Positions 59,801 through 64,000 of a stretch of DNA of 64,000 bases are shown here, piece after piece. The stretch covers positions 4,673,478 to 4,737,477 of the forward strand of contig JACTAT010000016.1 of NCBI GenBank assembly GCA_014526335.1, given 5' to 3'. The stretch comes from Chrysaora quinquecirrha. Its lineage: Eukaryota > Cnidaria > Scyphozoa > Semaeostomeae > Pelagiidae. Both the position numbers and the translations under genes were made by a program. The notes under the pieces were generated by a model. It did no database searches. It was given only the letters and a program-made list of their open reading frames with translations, and was not told the DNA's origin. Numbering within the stretch: the first letter of the stretch is position 1; each line of letters opens with the position of its first letter.

Positions 59801-62800
59801 TATTCCTTTCGCGTTTTCTCTCGTTGATTTTTTCCCTATTGAGTACTATTCAAGTTCTTTAATACACGCCCTGAACGAAGCCGCTTAGTGAACAAAATGA
59901 ACCAGAAAATATCCACTCTTTTGAACAGTGGCACGAATTCAAGTAAATGCGAAATTCTCTTACGGTATACCACTTTCACTTGTGGAAAAATCTATCCTTG
60001 TGTTTGCCATTCATGACTATGATATACAAATATGTATGGTGCTAAAGAAGGCTCAACATAGCCGAAACTCAAACAAGTCAAACGGGAAGTAAGCCTTGGG
60101 CTGTATGTCTTAAAGTTCAGTGGAAACATCGTTGGCTCTCTGATCTTGCAGTCCAGGCTCGAATCTCATATATTGTAGTATGCCATTTGGAGAAAAATTT
60201 ATCCTAATGTTCGCCATTTATGACAGATGTATGCGAAATGTCTGATATACGCATTCATGCGCCTTTGAGCCCTGTGGATATATGGCGCAATATAAATGCC
60301 TTTTATTATTATATTATTATTTATTATTCTTTTTTAGATGGCAAGCCAGTTTCTACATAGAAATACTGCAATTAAGCAGATGGTCAACAGAATCAGAGCA
60401 GATCCATCCAAATTCGAAAGGTGTGCATAAAATTATTAATTCTGTTAAAGTTCTGTTGCTTCTTTAATCGATTTTGCTGCGCAAATAAAATTTACCCCTT
60501 GTTACCTGATGCTTCATCAAAGTGAGAGAATTGAACATCACGATTAAAAGTCCACATACTAATTGACTTAGTTTGTTCCATGAGTTTCCGCGGGTAAAGA
60601 GTTTTTTCCATTTCAGTCGGTCTCAAGCCAGTTTCGTTAACCCTATGCATGGTTTGCCAGGTGGGGGTACATGATAAATTTTGGTACGGATATGTGCCGC
60701 CCAATATGTAGGTAGGTTTTTGACCCTGAAGTTATCTAACTTGGTTATCACTTGAGCGGAAATGCCATAGGAAGGGTGGGGAATTGAAGAAAATTCAAAA
60801 AGTTCAGATTAACTAAGTCGCTGTTGATATCGCATCGAAGTTGTTTGTGGTATTTTTGCAAGTAATAAATAGGCTCAGAATATCTTGTTTGCTATTTTGT
60901 GACTGATTATTATCCATCATATACTGTCTTTGTGTAAATCAGAAAGGGTAGGCATGTAAAACCTCGGCAGCATATCCCCGTCAATCCATAGTCATGTCTC
61001 TCCGCCGGAATGGTTTGTCGCAAACTCTATAAACTCCAGGAAATAAAGATTTAAGCTTGTTTCGTTTTCTTTGTCAGATATCAACACAGTCGAGATCTAG
61101 TAACGCTGTTAAATTTTTTCTCGAGTGCATCTGCTGAGCTTCCTACTGGATGGGAGAAAAAGGCTGATCAATTTGGACAAGTAAGCATCTGTTCTTTTGG
61201 CAACTTTGAATTTTGTATGCTTGCGTAGCTAATCAGTTATCCTTGGTAACTTCTTGCAATTAAAAGAACCTTTGCTTCGCTTCATTAATCCCCGGTCAAA
61301 CGGCTCAACATTTTGCCCGACATTTAATTGTTCGCCGGCCAGTGTTTGATCTTTTGGCTCTACAATCTTGGACAAAATTAGTTGAGAATTACACAAAACT
61401 GGAAAGCTGTCTAAATTTGCTCAGTTAATCTCCTCCCTCCCCCCAAATCAATGTTATTTTCTAATTTTCTCAATTGGCAAGCGATAATCTAGCAAACCAA
61501 CATTCAGTCAAAGGGGAGGGTAAATATATGTTGATTCGTGCGTACACGAATTATATTTTATCGAATTTTGTATTTTATCTCAACAATTTTGTCCATGATT
61601 GTCGTTGGATGGCCCAACAAATGTTGGATTCAGTGCTTGATCCAAGAACTAAAACTGGTTGATTTCATTGTGTTAGGCCTTAGCAAAACGATCAAACATT
61701 GTTGGTCAAACATTGGAAATTTTCTTGACAAGCAAATTGTTTGACCGTTTGGCTATGCCGCAAAACGGTGCTTGTCGATCATTTTTTCCTTGCGTCAAAA
61801 ACAATGTTTTTGGAGTATTTCAAAAACATTGCGTAACAAATTTAGCTTCTTACTTCTCGAGAAATTTTTTGTGACGTGGCCAATTGTCAAACATACATTG
61901 AAAAGCAAATTGTCATTTTTTGACAAGCATATTTGATCGTTTGGTCATGTCACTAAACGTTGCTTGTCAAATATTTTATGCTTACTTAAAAAAAAACAAT
62001 GTTTTTGAACTACTTTAAAAACACCGTGCAGCTCATTTAACTTATTCTTGCTTGTCGAGAAATTTTTTGTGACGTAGCCAATTGTCAAACGAACATTGTA
62101 AAGCAAATCTCAAATGTTTATCAATGTTTGATAGGGCTTCTTTTTTATACTATTAGCACTGTAATCCTTTTGCTTTGTTTTAGACTTACTTTATCGATCA
62201 TAATACACGGAGTACAACATTCATTGATCCAAGGTTGCCTCTTGAAGAGACCACGACAAGTGGGCCACGAAACAGACCAAATGTAAGTTATTATTGCTTT
62301 GATATTTTCTACGCAGCCTCCGTACTTGAGCAATTTACCCGTATTCTGGTTTTTTAAAAAACTGCTTATAAGAAACTCTAGCAGCATTCACCTGAAATGT
62401 AGCAATTCTTCTAAAATAGCTATTTGCTGATTTGGGTTTCAAGTATTTAGAGAAAAATAATGCTTTTCTTTATGATTTATCTTCTTCTTTTTAATTCTGG
62501 TAAATCAAAAGTGGCACGCTTTTCGCGCTACTCAATTTATTTCAGTTAATTAAGAAATTTTCGATGTTAATAAGTTTAAGAAATTTTTCAGAGAATATAT
62601 AATATGAAATATTTGTATGTCTTCTCAAAAGGTATTTACTTTATTTATTTTTGATTTTAGCCAAATGCTGGTAGTTCGTCTGGCACTCCTGATGTACCAA
62701 GTGCTAAGAAACCACGTGGAACGCCAGCATCATCAACAACACCATCTCAGTCGAACAGAACTCCTACCCAGCCTTCAAGAGCTCAAGGACCTCCTGTATC

Positions 62801-62829
62801 TCATTCAGCTGTTCCGGTTGTTCCAACAA
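56876..62829 (+). CDS. HECW: HECW-type HECT E3 ubiquitin ligase, middle part
   Basis: Exons 56876-56945, 58782-59115, 60338-60420, 61078-61180, 62184-62282, 62661-62829, with all phases consistent (about 286 codons). They encode a Gln-rich segment into RRYQSLRRTM, GCKFIRRRDFFQF (the HECW helical-box region), a segment ending DPSKFERYQHSRDLVTLLNF, then a WW domain split across two exons (LPTGWEKKADQFGQ and TYFIDHNTRSTTFIDPRLPL), then a Ser/Pro/Thr-rich linker. This order matches human HECW1/2 around their second WW domain. These Nedd4-related ligases have an N-terminal C2, two WW and a C-terminal HECT domain that carries ubiquitin on a Cys (family knowledge). WW1 and C2 should lie upstream and HECT downstream; neither is in view. 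The last exon ends with a donor (AAGTATGT), so the gene continues past the window. Confidence 0.9.
57387..57671. mobile_element. MITE with GGCCCTGGCCAAAC ends
   Basis: TAAGGCCCTGGCCAAACGAT CAAACAT and ATGTTTGTTTGTTTGGCCAG GGCCTAA are inverted. Inside, AAACATTGCT, CAAGCAAA and GTTTTTGAAC words alternate on both strands. Related sequences lie at 1636, 15320, 59292 and 61671. No ORF. Confidence 0.75.
57707..58064. mobile_element. TA-flanked MITE, GTTCTTA subfamily
   Basis: Ends CACTCTTTTTTTTATAAGAAC and GGTTCTTATATAAAAAAAAGTG, flanked by TA. It begins about 35 bases after the preceding MITE. AAGAAC words recur inside. Confidence 0.8.
58323..58460. mobile_element. Short MITE with TAGACTTAT ends
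   Basis: TTAGACTTATCACATGAGTC at the left and GACTCATGTAATAAGTCTAC at the right. The full-length relative at 63408-63756 and half copies at 9630 and 29258 share GAGTC followed by GTTATCGCT. Confidence 0.7.
58500..58770 (+). mobile_element. 3' end of a non-LTR retrotransposon with (TTGAA)n tail
   Basis: GTAGCGGCCCAAGCAGGATAA, then an AT-rich 3' UTR, ACGAATAAAAATG and four to five TTGAA/TGAAT units. Short tandem-unit tails are typical of CR1/L2-type LINEs and their SINEs. The tail ends about 20 bases before HECW exon 58782. Confidence 0.55.
59292..59575. mobile_element. GGCCCTGGCCAAAC-family MITE, worn copy
   Basis: GATCAAACATTTGAGATTTG, CTTTACAAGCAACG, CACGTGACAAAACATTGC and ACAGTTTGTCCAAGGC correspond to the interior and ends of 57387-57671. 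The outermost bases have diverged. Confidence 0.6.
60120..60337 (+). mobile_element. tRNA-like SINE whose tail abuts a HECW exon
   Basis: A box-B-like CCAGGCTCGAATCTCA lies near 60158. The 3' part is TATGGCGCAATATAAATGCC followed by a TTATTAT tail that runs straight into TTCTTTTTTAG, the acceptor for exon 60338. A second, shorter copy lies at about 59930-60060 (ACTTGTGGAAAAATCTATCC, TTGCCATTCATGAC). Confidence 0.65.
61360..61515. repeat. Unclassified dispersed repeat, divergent copy
   Basis: CTACAATCTTGGACAAAAT and a run of CCTCCC then CAATGTT match 26967-27195, with lower similarity elsewhere. Confidence 0.4.
61671..62135. mobile_element. GGCCCTGGCCAAAC-family MITE, long copy
   Basis: TAGGCCTTAGCAAAACGATC AAACATTGTTGG at the left and ATCAATGTTTGATAGGGCTT at the right. 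TTTGGAGTATTTCAAAAACA and TTTTGAACTACTTTAAAAAC show an internal duplication of about 200 bp. It ends 49 bases before the WW-domain exon at 62184. Confidence 0.65.
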
Positions 62830-64000
62830 GTATGTAATATTTCAGTCTGTTTTAAGTCGACGTTGTACACCGAGGGGAATCACTCCACTGAAACCTCGTA
62901 CACCCTTGCTGGAAATCCTATTGTAATACAATTTCCACGCAAAATTTTTTACCAAGATGAGAATTTTTTACGACGATGACGTCATCGTGATGACGTCATG
63001 ATTTGGGTAAAGTTTAGTAAATCGAGCTCAATTATATATCATTCGAAAGCTCTAAGTCAGGAAAGTCCATATTTGCACTTATCGACCTTCTTGGATGAAC
63101 TAGTCAAAGGGCAAAAAAAGGCTCTTTGATGACGTCATCGAAAAGTCCAACTTCTGGTCAAAATGTCACAAGGCCCATCTCGGATTTGGAATCAGCGCTA
63201 TCGATTTATCCAGAATGTGTAATAAGATTCAAAGTTAGGTTGAAAGTCAGATTGTTATGGAAAATTCCCTGCCTATAATATGAGAATCCTTTAGAATCCC
63301 TTTCATTTCCTACATCGGTATCTCGTACATCGTTTTTAGTAGGGAAATTCTCTGCGTTGAACACCACCAATTTGTGTTCTTAGTGAAGTTAGTTTATAGG
63401 TACATAAGTAGACTTACTACCCGAGTTCCAGTTATCGCTCATAAAATGGAGTCTCACACGAAAATTAGACCGCTCAAACTGAGTTTTGAGTTTCCAGCAA
63501 TCCAATTCAATAGTGTTATATTCTCATCCTTGTGAGAATAAGTCAGAAAAAAGATAGGACGACTGCATGCTATGATCACATAATTACAACTGAACTGAAC
63601 AATGCTAAAAGCTACAATAACAACCTATTTAGAATTATAATAAAGGTTAATACAATTGGTCTTGGCTGCACAGGCAGTCCTTATCCAGTTCATAATATCT
63701 ACACTATTTACGCAATATTACAAATAGCGTTAACTACGACTCAGGTAATAAGTCTAGTACCAACCTCGTCCCCAGGCCCCAAATCGAAACGGATGTTCTT
63801 AGAAAGGAAATGCAAAGAATTTCATTGATAACTGTCAGGCAAGATACAACATCTCATGTAGCATCATTTTTTGGTTTTTATAGAAGTTTTTACCTAGTTT
63901 TCGGCCTATTTTGGTGTGTAATTTTGAAGAAACTGTGACGTCACTAAAAATTCTATTGTTTGAACAGCCAATCAAATTGCGAATAGATAAGGCCGATACC
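62830..64000. other. HECW intron to the window end
   Basis: No further HECW exon is seen. 62980-63150 repeats GACGTCAT-type words (GATGACGTCATCG, GTGATGACGTCATGA). Confidence 0.45.
63408..63756. mobile_element. MITE with GTAGACTTACTACCCGAGT ends
   Basis: GTAGACTTACTACCCGAGTT at the left is mirrored by GACTCAGGTAATAAGTCTAG at the right. Next to the left end is CAGTTATCGCTCAT, shared with 9630 and 29258. About 349 bp, no ORF. Confidence 0.75.

Overview
The window is animal nuclear DNA. It is AT-rich, intron-rich and packed with short non-autonomous transposons. Five protein genes can be read by splicing exons by eye at canonical GT/AG sites with phase checks: a tectonic (ciliary transition zone) gene, an Id-like HLH gene, a Snail zinc-finger gene, a HECW-type HECT ubiquitin ligase gene, and an unfamiliar membrane coiled-coil protein ending in a discoidin-like (F5/8C) domain. 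The gene set, intron density, Penelope-like element and MITE load suggest an early-branching metazoan, most likely an anthozoan cnidarian. That placement is inference; no marker in the window proves it.

Layout. 1-7 kb: ten exons of tectonic (+), with both gene ends and one internal exon not found. 7-12.4 kb: gene-poor, with a foldback element, a TA-flanked MITE and a SINE. 12.4-16.7 kb: a tandem duplication of about 2.1 kb carrying the promoter and start codon of the Id-like gene. 16.7-19.5 kb: the Id-like HLH gene (+), three exons. 20-25.3 kb: no gene; a near-palindromic foldback, trinucleotide arrays and a pentanucleotide array. 25.7-35.0 kb: five exons of a minus-strand gene for a predicted 1810-residue protein. 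35-48 kb: no confident gene; many foldback elements and MITEs, a 500-N gap, a 51-bp minisatellite and one unexplained acidic ORF. 48.4-53.2 kb: Snail (+), two exons, with a 5'-truncated Penelope-like retroelement in its intron. 54.7-55.1 kb: a decayed partial Snail copy. 56.9-62.8 kb: six exons of the middle of a HECW ligase (+), running out of the window before the HECT domain.

The five genes belong to unrelated processes: cilium gate, HLH antagonism, an unknown membrane role, transcriptional repression and ubiquitination. Nothing suggests they act together. The most unusual findings are a MITE superfamily in which a repeated internal word changes together with the terminal repeat, a within-window empty site that shows its TA target duplication, the undescribed coiled-coil/F5-8C architecture with a coding-looking 103-nt intron, and the inverted-repeat Penelope element with a hammerhead-ribozyme-like core.
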